Part shown: positions 7,804-17,191 of the stretch, piece after piece
Position numbering within the stretch: the first letter of the stretch is position 1
How the letters are laid out: each line of letters starts with the position of its first letter
Assembly (NCBI RefSeq): GCF_002013915.1
Contig: NZ_MBTF01000001.1
Location: 558,001-622,000 of the forward strand
Length of the DNA stretch: 64,000 nt
Reading direction: 5' to 3'
Source of the DNA: Mucilaginibacter pedocola
GTDB lineage: Bacteria > Bacteroidota > Bacteroidia > Sphingobacteriales > Sphingobacteriaceae
Made by a program: the position numbers and the translations under genes
The notes under the pieces: model-generated
Seen by the model: the letters and a program-made list of their open reading frames with translations, nothing else
Told to the model about the DNA's origin: nothing
Database searches by the model: none

Positions 7804-10800
7804 TTAAAGGTCAGCTTTGAGTCCCAAGGCAATGTTCTTAGTTAACGGTAGCGTATCGCCGTTCACGGCATCGGGGTCCAGGTCACCTTTCATCGCTTTC
7901 CACAGGATACCGAGATTATTAGCATAGCCGTAAATGCGCAAAGTTTTGAAAGGAAGTTTCCGCCAATGCTTCCGTGTCAGTTCATAAGATGCGGTGATAT
8001 CCTGTAAACGGATATGGTCTCCCTTCGCTACAAGTGCTGAAGAATAGGTATAAAAATTATCGCGGTTAGTGTTGATCACTGAAGGCATCGACGGGATCTG
8101 CGTTCGTTGTTCATCGCCGGGTCGTTGCCAGCGGTCACTATAGTCCCCATGTCCGCCAAGTCCTGACAGCACCGTAGCATATTGAATGGAAGACCGGCGC
8201 ACAAAATAGCCCAGTCGATAAGTGATATTGGCTGAGACGGAAAAATTACGCCAAGCAAAGGTATTACGCAATGCACCGTAAGTGACCGGGCGAGCCGAGC
8301 CATGGTACGTGATATTGTCCTTCGTTGAGGCTGCAATGATTCCACCATAGTCTTTACTTACCACGCCGTTCAGATATCCCTGCGGGTCTCCGGTCGACGG
8401 ATCAAGACCGGCCCATGGATAACTGTAAACACCGTAAAGGGGCTTGCCTTCGGTCGGCATCGTACTGTAGAGGCCTGAAAGATAATCACGCGAGGTGTTC
8501 GTCGATCCAAGCAGGTATTTACTGACGATATCTTTGGACCAAGTGAACAGGTAAGTGGTATGCCATTTGAAAGCACCATCCAGATTCTTAGCCGTTAGCG
8601 TAAGATCGACACCTTTCCCTTGGGTATTCGCCGTATTTCCTTTGAACTGGGCCACACCGGTCTGCGGTGCCAGCGGTGCATTGCCGATCAGGTCCTTGCC
8701 CGCTTTGGTGTAGTACTCGACCGCACCGGTTATCCTAGCGTTCAGTGCTTCGAAATCAAGACCTAAGTTGGCGATATTCACTCTTTCCCAACGCAGTTCC
8801 GGATTAGGTGGATTAGCGATCACTGCATAAGGCAAATTGAGGTACGAATTGCTTGCGTTGTAATAGAATGCCGTCGTGTAAGCCGAAAGTGTGCGGTCGA
8901 CATTCCCGTTGCTGCCATAGGTAAAACGCAGGCGAAGCGATGGTAGCCAGGTCACTTTATAGAACGGTTCATCGCTGATATTCCAGCTCAATCCTGCCGA
9001 ATAAAGCGGGGTACCTTTTTGATTGGCCGACACGCCGAACAGATTACTCTGATCGAGCCGAATACTGCCCGTCAGAATATAGCGTTGCTGGTAGGTATAC
9101 GAACCGTTGGCATAATAGGAAACAAAGCGGTCGGTCAGATCGGTCAACGCATCGTTGTTCTGTATCTTGTTACTTTTGGATGCCGGATTGACGAATGAAG
9201 TGAACGTACTGATGTAGTCGACAGGCTGGCTGCTGGCATGCTCATTATCATAGCCGTAATAACGGTAACTGCTTCCGGCGGCGTGAACATCACGTACCTC
9301 AGCCCCGGCAAGCAGGTTGAGCTGATGCGCAGATGTCCAGTTCCGGTAGTAATCCGTTTGAAAGCGGAGGTTATGGCTGTTGGTAGTACTGTGCCTGATG
9401 TCCAGGATCCCCCCTAAGGGAACGGGCCGGGTTATACTGCCGTCACTGTTCAGGATCGAAAGCCTGTTGATCTGATCGCGGGTATACCAGCTGGCTACAG
9501 ATTGTAGATTCCGGTAATTCGAGTTAAGTTGATCGAACTGATATAGTAGTTGAGCACTCAAGCCTGTCGCTAAATTGTATTTCAGATTGATATTTGTTCG
9601 GATGTTCTGAAGACCCGTACGCAGATCTGCTACGGAGAGTTCTTCTAATGGTTTGTATTGCCAGTCCAGTAAACCGTTCGCATTTGCGGATCGCAGGAAG
9701 GCATCACGGTAAGTATGTGTGACCGCTAATCCGTTGCCTTGTTCATCGGCCAGGCTTGCATACGGGTAAAGTGATTTTCCGGTAGCATAGTTTAATGCGG
9801 AAAGAGCAAGGCCGTTTTGAGGAGTGTTGCTGTAGGAAATGAACACACCGGAATTGATCGTCAGTTTTTTATTGGCCAATAAGTAACTGTGATTAGCATC
9901 CAGGGTCATCCGTTCATAGCCGTTGCCAACGGTGCTGTTCCGGTTATGATCGTAGCCGGCAGACAAATAAAACTTCTGTCCGGCGGAACCACCGTTGATA
10001 CTTAAGCTGTATTGTTGGTTGATGGATGGCTGATACAGGTATCGTTCGTAGTCGTTCCGGACATCTTTTGACCTTAACGCCTCTATGGCTGCATCCGTTT
10101 GAACGGCGCTCATCTTTCCATCACGCTTAGCGATCAGTAGTTCTACAACTGGGGTCAATGCGATCTTATTGGCATTGCGTTCCTGATTATTGTAATATCC
10201 TTTGGAAAACAGCGTTTTTTCAGTTTCTATGAAATCTGACACACTCATCACCGGCGAATAAAAGGCATCCGATCTTTGACCGACGGTCACGTTGCTGTTG
10301 AATGAGACATTGGTCGCCTGGTTATACCGGCCTTTTTTGGTCGTGATCACAATGACGCCGTTGCCCGCCCTGGCCCCCCATATGGAGGCGGCGGCAGCAT
10401 CTTTGAGTATCGTGACACCTTCTATATCATTCGGATTGATATTATTAATATCTCCGTCATATGGATAATTGTCTAATATGATCAGCGGAGATGTTTGCGC
10501 AAAAAGAGTGCTTTGTCCCCTGATGGAAATGGCAGTCTGCTCCGATACCTTATTGCCTACTTTGTTAAAGGTCAGGCCCGGTACCACATCTGCCAGGCGA
10601 TCGATCACGCTGGTACTGACGCTACGGTTGAGTAATGGCTGGTCTACCTGTACGAATGAGCCGGTCGCACGCTCTTTGGGCAATTCCTGGTAGCCGGTTG
10701 AAATGACGACTTCCTTTAGTTGTGCCGGGTCAGGTTGCAGGAGAAAGATCAGGTTATGGTCTTGACCGGAACGTACGACATATTCCAAGGGTTTAAACCC

Positions 10801-11019
10801 GAGATAACTGATCAGGAGCCTGCTTGACACTGGCGCATTGATCATGAATGCACCAGCATTATTGGTCACCGTACCCGCGCCTGTTGGCAGGACCTTGATC
10901 GTTGCACCGGTGAGTACGGTACTGTCGGGACCGCCGAGTACTTTACCGTTGATGATATGCTGTGCCTGAAGGGCGATGCTCCAGGATACGAAAATGATAG
11001 AAAATAGTATATATTTCAT
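7804..11019 (-). CDS. SusC/RagA-family TonB-dependent transporter
   Basis: This 1071-residue protein starts at 11019 (MKYILFSIIF, signal peptide to about residue 20). An upstream ATG at 11055 would add 12 residues. Order of parts: signal peptide, CarboxypepD_reg-like domain (about 23-100), plug domain with LADVVPGLTF and ISIRGQSTLF followed by ILKDAAAASIWGARAGNGVIVITTKKG, then a long beta-barrel. No N-terminal STN signalling domain is present. With SusD it makes a TonB-driven importer. It lies between the TlpA-like gene (22 bases upstream) and SusD (10 bases downstream), all on the minus strand, so one transcript is expected. Confidence 0.95.
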   Translation of the reverse strand: MKYILFSIIFVSWSIALQAQHIINGKVLGGPDSTVLTGATIKVLPTGAGTVTNNAGAFMINAPVSSRLLISYLGFKPLEYVVRSGQDHNLIFLLQPDPAQLKEVVISTGYQELPKERATGSFVQVDQPLLNRSVSTSVIDRLADVVPGLTFNKVGNKVSEQTAISIRGQSTLFAQTSPLIILDNYPYDGDINNINPNDIEGVTILKDAAAASIWGARAGNGVIVITTKKGRYNQATNVSFNSNVTVGQRSDAFYSPVMSVSDFIETEKTLFSKGYYNNQERNANKIALTPVVELLIAKRDGKMSAVQTDAAIEALRSKDVRNDYERYLYQPSINQQYSLSINGGSAGQKFYLSAGYDHNRNSTVGNGYERMTLDANHSYLLANKKLTINSGVFISYSNTPQNGLALSALNYATGKSLYPYASLADEQGNGLAVTHTYRDAFLRSANANGLLDWQYKPLEELSVADLRTGLQNIRTNINLKYNLATGLSAQLLYQFDQLNSNYRNLQSVASWYTRDQINRLSILNSDGSITRPVPLGGILDIRHSTTNSHNLRFQTDYYRNWTSAHQLNLLAGAEVRDVHAAGSSYRYYGYDNEHASSQPVDYISTFTSFVNPASKSNKIQNNDALTDLTDRFVSYYANGSYTYQQRYILTGSIRLDQSNLFGVSANQKGTPLYSAGLSWNISDEPFYKVTWLPSLRLRFTYGSNGNVDRTLSAYTTAFYYNASNSYLNLPYAVIANPPNPELRWERVNIANLGLDFEALNARITGAVEYYTKAGKDLIGNAPLAPQTGVAQFKGNTANTQGKGVDLTLTAKNLDGAFKWHTTYLFTWSKDIVSKYLLGSTNTSRDYLSGLYSTMPTEGKPLYGVYSYPWAGLDPSTGDPQGYLNGVVSKDYGGIIAASTKDNITYHGSARPVTYGALRNTFAWRNFSVSANITYRLGYFVRRSSIQYATVLSGLGGHGDYSDRWQRPGDEQRTQIPSMPSVINTNRDNFYTYSSALVAKGDHIRLQDITASYELTRKHWRKLPFKTLRIYGYANNLGILWKAMKGDLDPDAVNGDTLPLTKNIALGLKADL

Positions 11020-11041
11020 GTGAGTAAGGTTGATCAAGTAG

Positions 11042-12346
11042 TTAGCGATCTTCAACGATCAATAAGGGTACGGTTCGTGTACCTGCGATCAGCTGAAGTC
11101 CATAGCTCCGAAGTTCTTGGTTCAATACTTTGGTATCTTTGAAGCCGTTGCTGATCTTCAGGTCTATCCGGTCTTTTAATCCGGATCTGTCAAGTATGGG
11201 CAGTGTGGTCAACCGTTGAACATTGACCTGATCGACCCATTGTTTGAGATAGGCATTGTTGAGATCTGCACCGAAAGCGTCCACTGAAACGCGAGATTCA
11301 CCGCCCTTAGAGCGGGACATAACGCCGGGGTCGATCTGCTGTAGGATAAGACAGGCTTCCGTCTTGCTTTGCATGGAAGGTGCATAGGCAGGGAATAATT
11401 TTTCCATTTCCTTTCTCATGATGGCGAAAGCATCTTTTTTAAGCGCCGCCGGGACGATAAGTTCGTAGCAATAGCCGTTACCCGACTGTAACCATTGGTC
11501 ATAGGCCATGCCTATCGCATTGGAGGTGAGTTTTTGAGGGTCACGAACTTTTAGTTTGATATTGTCCAGGTTGAATAGATAATCCTTGCCTTGATCGGCG
11601 TAAGCTGTGGCCAGCAGTTGAAGCACGTTTAAATTCTTGCACAATATTTTGTAGCCGCCGTTCGGTTCTTTTTGTATCACGCGTTGCAGCGGCAAGCCGC
11701 TATTATATCCCGTCATTACGGAATGGTAAATCAATCCCTGTCCATCGCCGCCGTTACCATTCACGAGCAATGGCTTATCATTTTGATAGGCGATCGCGGG
11801 CTGATCTTCCTTCTCCTGTACATCGATCTGATTGGTTTCCAGGAAGGTCTGGATATGCGATGCTGTAATCTCATTGAATTCCGTGATCGCCCTGACGGTT
11901 GAAGATCCATCAATCCAGACATAATGCGGAAGGGTGCGGTGCGGAAACATTTCATCCAGTTGGCTGTCAGCAACGACCTGTACAGGCTTCAGGGCGGAGG
12001 ATCGCTGGCGGTTGAACTTCTGGTAAAAGTTTTGAACGGTTTCTTTGCTTTGTGTGGTCACCGGTAGAAAGGATAACTTTCCCGCGAATTGCTTTTGTAA
12101 GCTATCCATTCTAGGGATCATGGCTACACATGGGGAACACCATGTAGCCCAAAAGTCGATGATCAATAACTGACCGCGATAATCAGAAAGTCGTAATGTT
12201 GATCCTTTGGCGTTGAGGACATTTTTGATCGTGATATCTGGTATGCGGTCACCTATCTTATAAGTAGGCGCTTTTAATTGTTGAGCTGAGGACTCAAAAT
12301 TTAGGCAAAGCGCGGCCATGGCTATAATCAATATAGTTTTTTTCAT
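11042..12346 (-). CDS. TlpA-type thioredoxin fused to a DUF3738/TIGR03435-like domain
   Basis: This 434-residue protein has a signal peptide (about 1-21). Residues 30-165 form a TlpA-like thioredoxin fold with active site CSPC (Cys70, Cys73, in FWATWCSPC). The second half (about 215-434) resembles TIGR03435/DUF3738 at its end (ILDRSGLKDRIDL, then LNQELRSYGLQL and VPLLIVEDR). It likely reduces or rearranges disulfides in the periplasm or serves as a thiol partner for SusC/SusD. The start at 12346 is chosen over an ATG at 12391 because it begins the signal peptide. It is the first gene of the operon TlpA-SusC-SusD, and its leader contains overlapping inverted repeats. Confidence 0.85.
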   Translation of the reverse strand: MKKTILIIAMAALCLNFESSAQQLKAPTYKIGDRIPDITIKNVLNAKGSTLRLSDYRGQLLIIDFWATWCSPCVAMIPRMDSLQKQFAGKLSFLPVTTQSKETVQNFYQKFNRQRSSALKPVQVVADSQLDEMFPHRTLPHYVWIDGSSTVRAITEFNEITASHIQTFLETNQIDVQEKEDQPAIAYQNDKPLLVNGNGGDGQGLIYHSVMTGYNSGLPLQRVIQKEPNGGYKILCKNLNVLQLLATAYADQGKDYLFNLDNIKLKVRDPQKLTSNAIGMAYDQWLQSGNGYCYELIVPAALKKDAFAIMRKEMEKLFPAYAPSMQSKTEACLILQQIDPGVMSRSKGGESRVSVDAFGADLNNAYLKQWVDQVNVQRLTTLPILDRSGLKDRIDLKISNGFKDTKVLNQELRSYGLQLIAGTRTVPLLIVEDR

Positions 12347-12373
12347 GTGTGAGTAGCGTTGAGTGAGAATTTG

Positions 12374-12428
12374 ATCAGTTAAAAACGGCAACTCAGCGGT
12401 GAACTATTAACTGATTAGAGTTGCCGTT
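12374..12428 (-). promoter_or_regulatory. Interleaved inverted repeats in the leader of the TlpA-SusCD operon
   Basis: Two perfect inverted repeats interlock. ATCAGTTAA (12374-12382) pairs with TTAACTGAT (12407-12415), and AACGGCAACTC (12384-12394) pairs with GAGTTGCCGTT (12418-12428). The order A-B-A'-B' means the two hairpins cannot form together in ordinary secondary structure. They lie 28-82 bases upstream of the start codon on the minus strand. This is the layout of an attenuator or riboswitch-like choice, or of two overlapping operators. No known riboswitch class is recognised. Confidence 0.5.
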
Positions 12429-12851
12429 CTAGTGAGGTCACTCGGGTGCCTTAAAAAGATTACGATAGAAGAATTTGGAACAGAGAAAGGGAAAATAATA
12501 AGCATGAACGATCTCTAACCATCGCTGGCGATCAACAAGTACTGGAAGATGGAGATCAACTGGTTTCATGCTCGTATGAAATACGAGTCTTGGGTGGTTT
12601 GCTAGATTAATAAATGTGAGGGCGGCAAACCATGGTCGCAATAAAGTTTCTGACGCCTTAAATGACATGGAATTACAGCAGCCCCCACATCTATCTCGAC
12701 ATACAAATATATGTATATCTACACATAGACATGGGTATCAACTGCTGTCTCACGTCACGGCGTCAGAATATGCGACCGCAAGACTCTTATTAATACCTTG
12801 TTACAAAATCAAATATAATAAAAATTATCTCATTAGTATAATTTTCGTAGT
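12429..12851. other. Gene-free divergent promoter region
   Basis: About 420 bases separate the minus-strand operon leader from the XRE gene. Frames of 76 codons (minus, 12438-12668) and 80 codons (plus, 12616-12858) are open but show no signal peptide, family motif or coupled start, and I do not call them. The right part (about 12700-12850) is AT-rich and contains a run of ATATATGTATA-like sequence. It presumably carries the promoters for both directions. Confidence 0.5.
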
Positions 12852-12882
12852 CAAATAGAAATGATATGCATTTTTCTATTTG
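12852..12882. promoter_or_regulatory. Operator-like palindrome before the XRE gene
   Basis: CAAATAGAAA at 12852-12861 and TTTCTATTTG at 12873-12882 are a perfect 10-base inverted repeat separated by 11 bases. The right arm ends 3 bases before the ATG at 12886, and its TTTG also resembles a Bacteroidota -7 element. A palindrome here is the expected place for autoregulation by the XRE protein that follows. Confidence 0.6.
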
Positions 12883-12885
12883 TCC

Positions 12886-13407
12886 ATGAAAGAAGTTTCA
12901 AGGACAATTATAGGAAGGAATGTAAAAGCTATTAGATTATCGTTGGGTTTGTCTTTGCTGAAATTCTCATTGGCAACCGGGATATCGAAAGCGAGTTTAG
13001 TGAATGTCGAAAGTGGGAAAAATGGATACAACCTAAATCTATTAGATAACATCCTCAAATTCACAAACTTCACATTGACCAAATTAACTAATGAAACATT
13101 TAAGCCTAACAAAAATTTAAGAGAAGAACTCCTTGAAAAGCATAAATTCAATAAAGACGTTCAGTCATATTTTTTCGACCAAGCTCCAGAGATCGTATAT
13201 GCTATCAAGCATAAGCTTTTGTCAAGTGATTTTTTTCAGTCTCCGAGAGAGATAAGAGAAGTCAGAGCCTATTTCGATTCCCTTGGTTGGCATTACAAAG
13301 GCACTTCAATCTCAAATGCATTAAAGCGTCTTAATACGCAAGTACTTATTACCGCGCACCCTGTCAAGAAAAACACCTTCCTCTATAAGTCAAAACAAAT
13401 CATGTAA
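12886..13407 (+). CDS. XRE-family HTH regulator of the LanB cluster
   Basis: This 173-residue protein has an N-terminal lambda-repressor-like HTH (about residues 8-60): IGRNVKAIRLSLGLSLLKFSLATGISKASLVNVESGKNGYNLNL, interrupted here only for readability, is at 9-53. The remaining 110 residues are not recognised. The ATG at 12886 is preferred to a TTG two codons upstream. The gene is visibly more AT-rich than its surroundings (19 G/C in 13021-13080). It lies 17 bases upstream of lanB and directly behind a perfect palindrome, so it probably controls itself and the dehydratase. The C-terminal part may sense a ligand. Confidence 0.75.
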   Translation: MKEVSRTIIGRNVKAIRLSLGLSLLKFSLATGISKASLVNVESGKNGYNLNLLDNILKFTNFTLTKLTNETFKPNKNLREELLEKHKFNKDVQSYFFDQAPEIVYAIKHKLLSSDFFQSPREIREVRAYFDSLGWHYKGTSISNALKRLNTQVLITAHPVKKNTFLYKSKQIM

Positions 13408-13424
13408 AAGAAACAAAGTAGACG

Positions 13425-16400
13425 ATGTATCAATACAATGTTTATCCAAAAATATTCATCAGAACCCCAACTCATGATTACAAAGGGTATAAACTGTCAA
13501 CGGATATATCTCGGAAGCACGATTCTCATTTGCTAGTAGCATTCGCATTGGCAAATCCAATATTTTTTACTTTACGAAGTGACCAGCCAATCGATACAAC
13601 ATCTCCAAAAGAATTACTGAGTTATAATAAATATATCAATAGGTTAACCTTTAGGCCAACACCGTTTGGGGCTTTCGCATCCTTCTCAGTGGGTTCATGG
13701 GGTAAAGATAAGTCGATCGAATTAGTAAGCTTAGAACAAGCGCAACTGCATCTGAATTTAGACCAGCAGGTCGCTTTACAACTGGGCGCGAAGTTGCTAC
13801 AGGAGCGATCAGTCGACGATCAGCGATTCAGTGTGAATCCGACCTTGTACAGGATGGGCAAGGAATACCGGTTTCTGACCACCAGACAGGTTTTCGGCAG
13901 TAGTAAGTTACTCTTTGAGCTGGACTCTTTCCAAGTAGATAAGCTGGTCGATCGGGTTGTTGAACTTTGTGTTCAAATTAGTCCTAAAGGTTCCGCGATC
14001 ATCAAGCTGATCACCGACACGATCCAGTGTGATCTGGTTATGGCACAAGAGTATTTGAGCTTCTTGACCAATGCACAGATCTTGGTCAACTTAGATCGGC
14101 CTTATCTGGTCGGTCCGGATCATCTGACCACACTACTCGATAACAATACAATTCCCGGATCGCCTTTGAGGTCCAATTTAAAGGATCTGATAGATAGAAT
14201 GAAGGATCTGACCATTGTTGATTTTAATCGCTTGCAGGATCTGAATCAGGAACTTCAAAAATTACGGGATAGCGAGATCTCCTATAAAAATTATTTTTAT
14301 GCAGGTTTGGAGCGGCGGGTGATCAGCGGCAGCCTTGATCACCGATACCAGGACCAGATCAAAGCTTCTCTGGACGCGCTTCGTGTATTGAGTATCCCTT
14401 CAAGCCCGGAAAGACTGAACGATTTTATTCGGCAGTTCGAGGCCCGTTATGAGCGCCGCAAGGTGCCGTTACTGACCGCCCTTGACCCGGAGTCCGGGAT
14501 CAATTATACCGATTCGGGTATACAACTGACCGGAGATGAACTGCTCAATGAGATCGTTTTCGAAAGTTCTGCAACCGGTCTGGTCACCCTCCAGTGGACG
14601 GCGGTACACCGGCTGTTGCTTCGAAAGTGGAATGCTTTGACGGACGGTGATCGTATCATCCGCATCACACCCGATGATATCACGGAACTGAATGAAGGAC
14701 TCAGTGACACACTCCCTACACCCACCTCAATGTCGGTGATGTTCAGGATTTTAGATGACTACCTCTATATTGAAAGTGCCGGCGGCATTTCAGCCACCGC
14801 ACTGATCGGACGCTTTACCCTATGGAACCCGGAGGTGCATCAGATTGCTCAGGAGATAGCTGCCCTTGAGCAGAAGTCGAACCCGGAGATGATCTTTGCG
14901 GAGTTAGGACAATTGTCAGATACGCATGCCGATAACATCAACCGTCGCCTGCCGGTCTATCCGTACGAGATACTTATCAATGCTGCTTCGGTTCTACCAC
15001 AGGAGAATCAACTGCCGCTTTCTGACCTTTTGCTTTCGGTCGTGAATGGCCGCTTGGTTCTGGAATCCAGAAGCCTGGGCCGGCAGATCATACCGCGATT
15101 ATCTTCCGCTTACAACTATAACCGCAATGAGTTCGCACCGTTTCAATTGCTCTGCGACCTACAGTATCAAGGCCTTCATAGTAACTTTGATCTGGACATG
15201 GCGCGATACTTTCCGGGGATGGGTCATTATCCACGGGTAATATTCGGCGATACTATATTTTATCCGGCCACCTGGACACTATCCACTGATGATATCCGGC
15301 AACTCACCACCGGCCAGGAAGATGCGACATTGCTATTGTTCGATCGATATCGCCAGGAACGGCATTGGCCCGCCGTGATCTCGTTAAGGCGGCATGACCA
15401 GTATCTGGTCTTTCATCTGGACAGAAGCAAGGAGGTTCTATTCTTACGGGAGTGTTTAAAAGGTTCCGCATCGGCGGTCATACAAGAGTTCTTTCTTCCG
15501 GTAAAACCGGTCGTAACAGCAGATGGTAAAGGTCTGGTAGATCAGTTCGTCACTTTCTTATACCGTTCTGACCAAATTTATCATCCGGTTCGAACGCCTT
15601 CGGAAGCCAGCAAACCAACTGTGGTTCGTAACTATTTACCGGGAAGTAAGTGGTTGTATCTGAAACTCTATTGTCAGCCGTCCTTAGCTAATGATCTACT
15701 CGCCCAAAAGATATCACCTCTATTGAAGAAGGTCCATGCGGGTCGACCGACCAACTGGTTCTTTGTACGGTACCGGGATAGCCAGTATCATATCCGTCTC
15801 CGCATCAAAGTTGACGAAGGTGACCTGGGTCGGGTATTGACCCTCTTCCAAAAAGCTCTTGCCGGAGACGTAGGACAACACCTGATACGCGAATACCAGG
15901 CAGATACCTATAGACGGGAACTGGAGCGGTATGGTGCCGATATGATAAATGAGGTCGAAGTTTTTTCCGGCTTGAGCAGTGCGCTGATCTTAAAGTACAT
16001 TCACCAGTTGCAACAGAAACGCACGGAGGCCAGTTATCACAGCTTAGCTTTCTCCAGCGTGGAGAACTTGCTTGGAATATTTCTCCCCGACCTGAAAGAC
16101 AGGGTCGGCTTTTGTGAAAAGATGTCGTTGGCCTTTCAGTCGGAATTCTCTGGTCAGAGATCACTGCGTGTAGACCTGGACCGCAAATACCGGGAACTGA
16201 GAACGGAGATAACGCAGGTCTTGTCGTCGCCTGATCACTACGCGAAACTTGGATTGCTTCAAGAACAACAAGAGCTGACAGATGGTGCACGTCGGTTCAG
16301 CAAAAAGATCAGACGCTTTGGACACGAACGTCGGATAGGCCTGATCGCTGACCTTGTACATATGCACCTGAACCGTTTATTTGTGGATGATCAGCGGCGT

Positions 16401-16472
16401 CAGGAATTGGTGGTCTATCATTGCTTATACAAACATTCGCTTTCCAGGTTAGCAAGGGGCCGTTCCGCTTAG
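13425..16472 (+). CDS. Full-length lantibiotic dehydratase (LanB-like)
   Basis: This 1015-residue protein has the length of a complete class I LanB. Residues 1 to about 640 match the lantibiotic dehydratase N-terminal (glutamylation) domain, with early FIRTPTHDYKGY and INRLTFRPTPFGAFASFSVG. Residues about 735-1000 match the SpaB_C/thiopeptide-type elimination domain (WLYLKLYCQPS, NWFFVRYRD, YHIRLRIKV). Such enzymes use glutamyl-tRNA to dehydrate Ser and Thr in a precursor peptide. No LanC cyclase and no peptidase-ABC exporter is encoded nearby. A Ser/Thr-rich cysteine-free peptide gene lies at 18375. The first 300 bases are AT-rich like the XRE gene; composition changes near 13730. Its stop overlaps the stop of the convergent response regulator. 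Confidence 0.9.
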   Translation: MYQYNVYPKIFIRTPTHDYKGYKLSTDISRKHDSHLLVAFALANPIFFTLRSDQPIDTTSPKELLSYNKYINRLTFRPTPFGAFASFSVGSWGKDKSIELVSLEQAQLHLNLDQQVALQLGAKLLQERSVDDQRFSVNPTLYRMGKEYRFLTTRQVFGSSKLLFELDSFQVDKLVDRVVELCVQISPKGSAIIKLITDTIQCDLVMAQEYLSFLTNAQILVNLDRPYLVGPDHLTTLLDNNTIPGSPLRSNLKDLIDRMKDLTIVDFNRLQDLNQELQKLRDSEISYKNYFYAGLERRVISGSLDHRYQDQIKASLDALRVLSIPSSPERLNDFIRQFEARYERRKVPLLTALDPESGINYTDSGIQLTGDELLNEIVFESSATGLVTLQWTAVHRLLLRKWNALTDGDRIIRITPDDITELNEGLSDTLPTPTSMSVMFRILDDYLYIESAGGISATALIGRFTLWNPEVHQIAQEIAALEQKSNPEMIFAELGQLSDTHADNINRRLPVYPYEILINAASVLPQENQLPLSDLLLSVVNGRLVLESRSLGRQIIPRLSSAYNYNRNEFAPFQLLCDLQYQGLHSNFDLDMARYFPGMGHYPRVIFGDTIFYPATWTLSTDDIRQLTTGQEDATLLLFDRYRQERHWPAVISLRRHDQYLVFHLDRSKEVLFLRECLKGSASAVIQEFFLPVKPVVTADGKGLVDQFVTFLYRSDQIYHPVRTPSEASKPTVVRNYLPGSKWLYLKLYCQPSLANDLLAQKISPLLKKVHAGRPTNWFFVRYRDSQYHIRLRIKVDEGDLGRVLTLFQKALAGDVGQHLIREYQADTYRRELERYGADMINEVEVFSGLSSALILKYIHQLQQKRTEASYHSLAFSSVENLLGIFLPDLKDRVGFCEKMSLAFQSEFSGQRSLRVDLDRKYRELRTEITQVLSSPDHYAKLGLLQEQQELTDGARRFSKKIRRFGHERRIGLIADLVHMHLNRLFVDDQRRQELVVYHCLYKHSLSRLARGRSA

Positions 16473-17191
16473 TACTTACGTCTGGAGATGAGCAGATCGC
16501 CTTTGATCTTCTTCAGATAAGCATCTTTATAGTATCGGCCGATGTTCAGGGAATGATCATTGACCAAAATCACACGGCCTGGCTCTACGGCCTTGACGAA
16601 TTCGTTATTTACGATAAAAGATTGATGGATCCTGGCAAATTGTGTTGAGGGTAAGTATTCCTCGATCTCATTGATCGTCAGGTAAGGCATCATGTTCCCC
16701 GTGGTCATGTGTATCTTGATGTAGTTCTGGGCACCTTCCACATAGATGATATTCTTGATCGCGACTTTGACCATCTTTCCCCGCACATCTGACTTTACGA
16801 AAAAGAACTCTCGCTGCTGCGAGGTGATCTTTTTTTCTTGTTCCCGTTGGATCCGGCTTATTGATTGCCGGAAACGCGCATAGCTGATCGGTTTCGGCAG
16901 GAAATCGAATGCCTCTTTCTCGAACGCCTCCACGGCGAATTCACGGAAGGAAGTAGTAAAGATCACCGTGGTATAAGGCTTTACCAAACCGGCCACTTCC
17001 ATCCCCGAAAGTTCAGGCATCTCAACGTCCAGGAAGGTCACGTCCGGCGGGTGCACGCCGGTAATGTCGTTCAGCGCGGTCAGCGGATTCGTCGCATACC
17101 CTGCCAGTTCCAGCCCCGGCGTTTGCGCAATGTAACTGATCAATATTTCAACAGAGTGGTATTCATCATCAATGATATAGCATCTTAGCAT
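16469..17191 (-). CDS. LytTR-family response regulator
   Basis: This 240-residue protein has a receiver domain (about 1-120; phospho-acceptor Asp in VTFLDVEMPELSG near 55, conserved Thr in VIFTTSF, Lys in FLPKP). A LytTR DNA-binding domain follows (about 140-235; KMVKVAIKNIIYVEGAQNYIKIH and FARIHQSFIVN). It is paired with the histidine kinase just upstream: its ATG lies within the last bases of the kinase gene. LytTR proteins usually bind paired sites upstream of secretion or bacteriocin genes. Its stop overlaps that of lanB by 4 bases in convergent orientation. Confidence 0.92.
   Translation of the reverse strand: MLRCYIIDDEYHSVEILISYIAQTPGLELAGYATNPLTALNDITGVHPPDVTFLDVEMPELSGMEVAGLVKPYTTVIFTTSFREFAVEAFEKEAFDFLPKPISYARFRQSISRIQREQEKKITSQQREFFFVKSDVRGKMVKVAIKNIIYVEGAQNYIKIHMTTGNMMPYLTINEIEEYLPSTQFARIHQSFIVNNEFVKAVEPGRVILVNDHSLNIGRYYKDAYLKKIKGDLLISRRKY

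Noticed and set aside
12374..12428. The interleaved repeats as an H-type pseudoknot
   Set aside because: The linkers crossing the stems would be 1 and 2 bases long for stems of 9-11 pairs, too short to close; alternative hairpins are more likely.
12374..12428. The same repeats as an invertible promoter switch for SusCD
   Set aside because: Arms are only about 12-24 bases apart; known invertible SusCD promoters have inverted repeats flanking a much longer segment, and no invertase gene is nearby.
12438..12668. 76-codon minus-strand frame in the divergent region
   Set aside because: No ribosome site, signal peptide or family pattern, and it lies in the leader and promoter area of the TlpA-SusCD operon.
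12616..12858. 80-codon plus-strand frame upstream of the XRE gene, considered as a RiPP precursor
   Set aside because: Not Ser/Thr-dense, no leader-like start, and it runs into the XRE operator; the frame at 18375 is a far better candidate.
15805..16290. 161-codon minus-strand frame inside lanB
   Set aside because: Shadow of the SpaB_C-like domain; no protein features.
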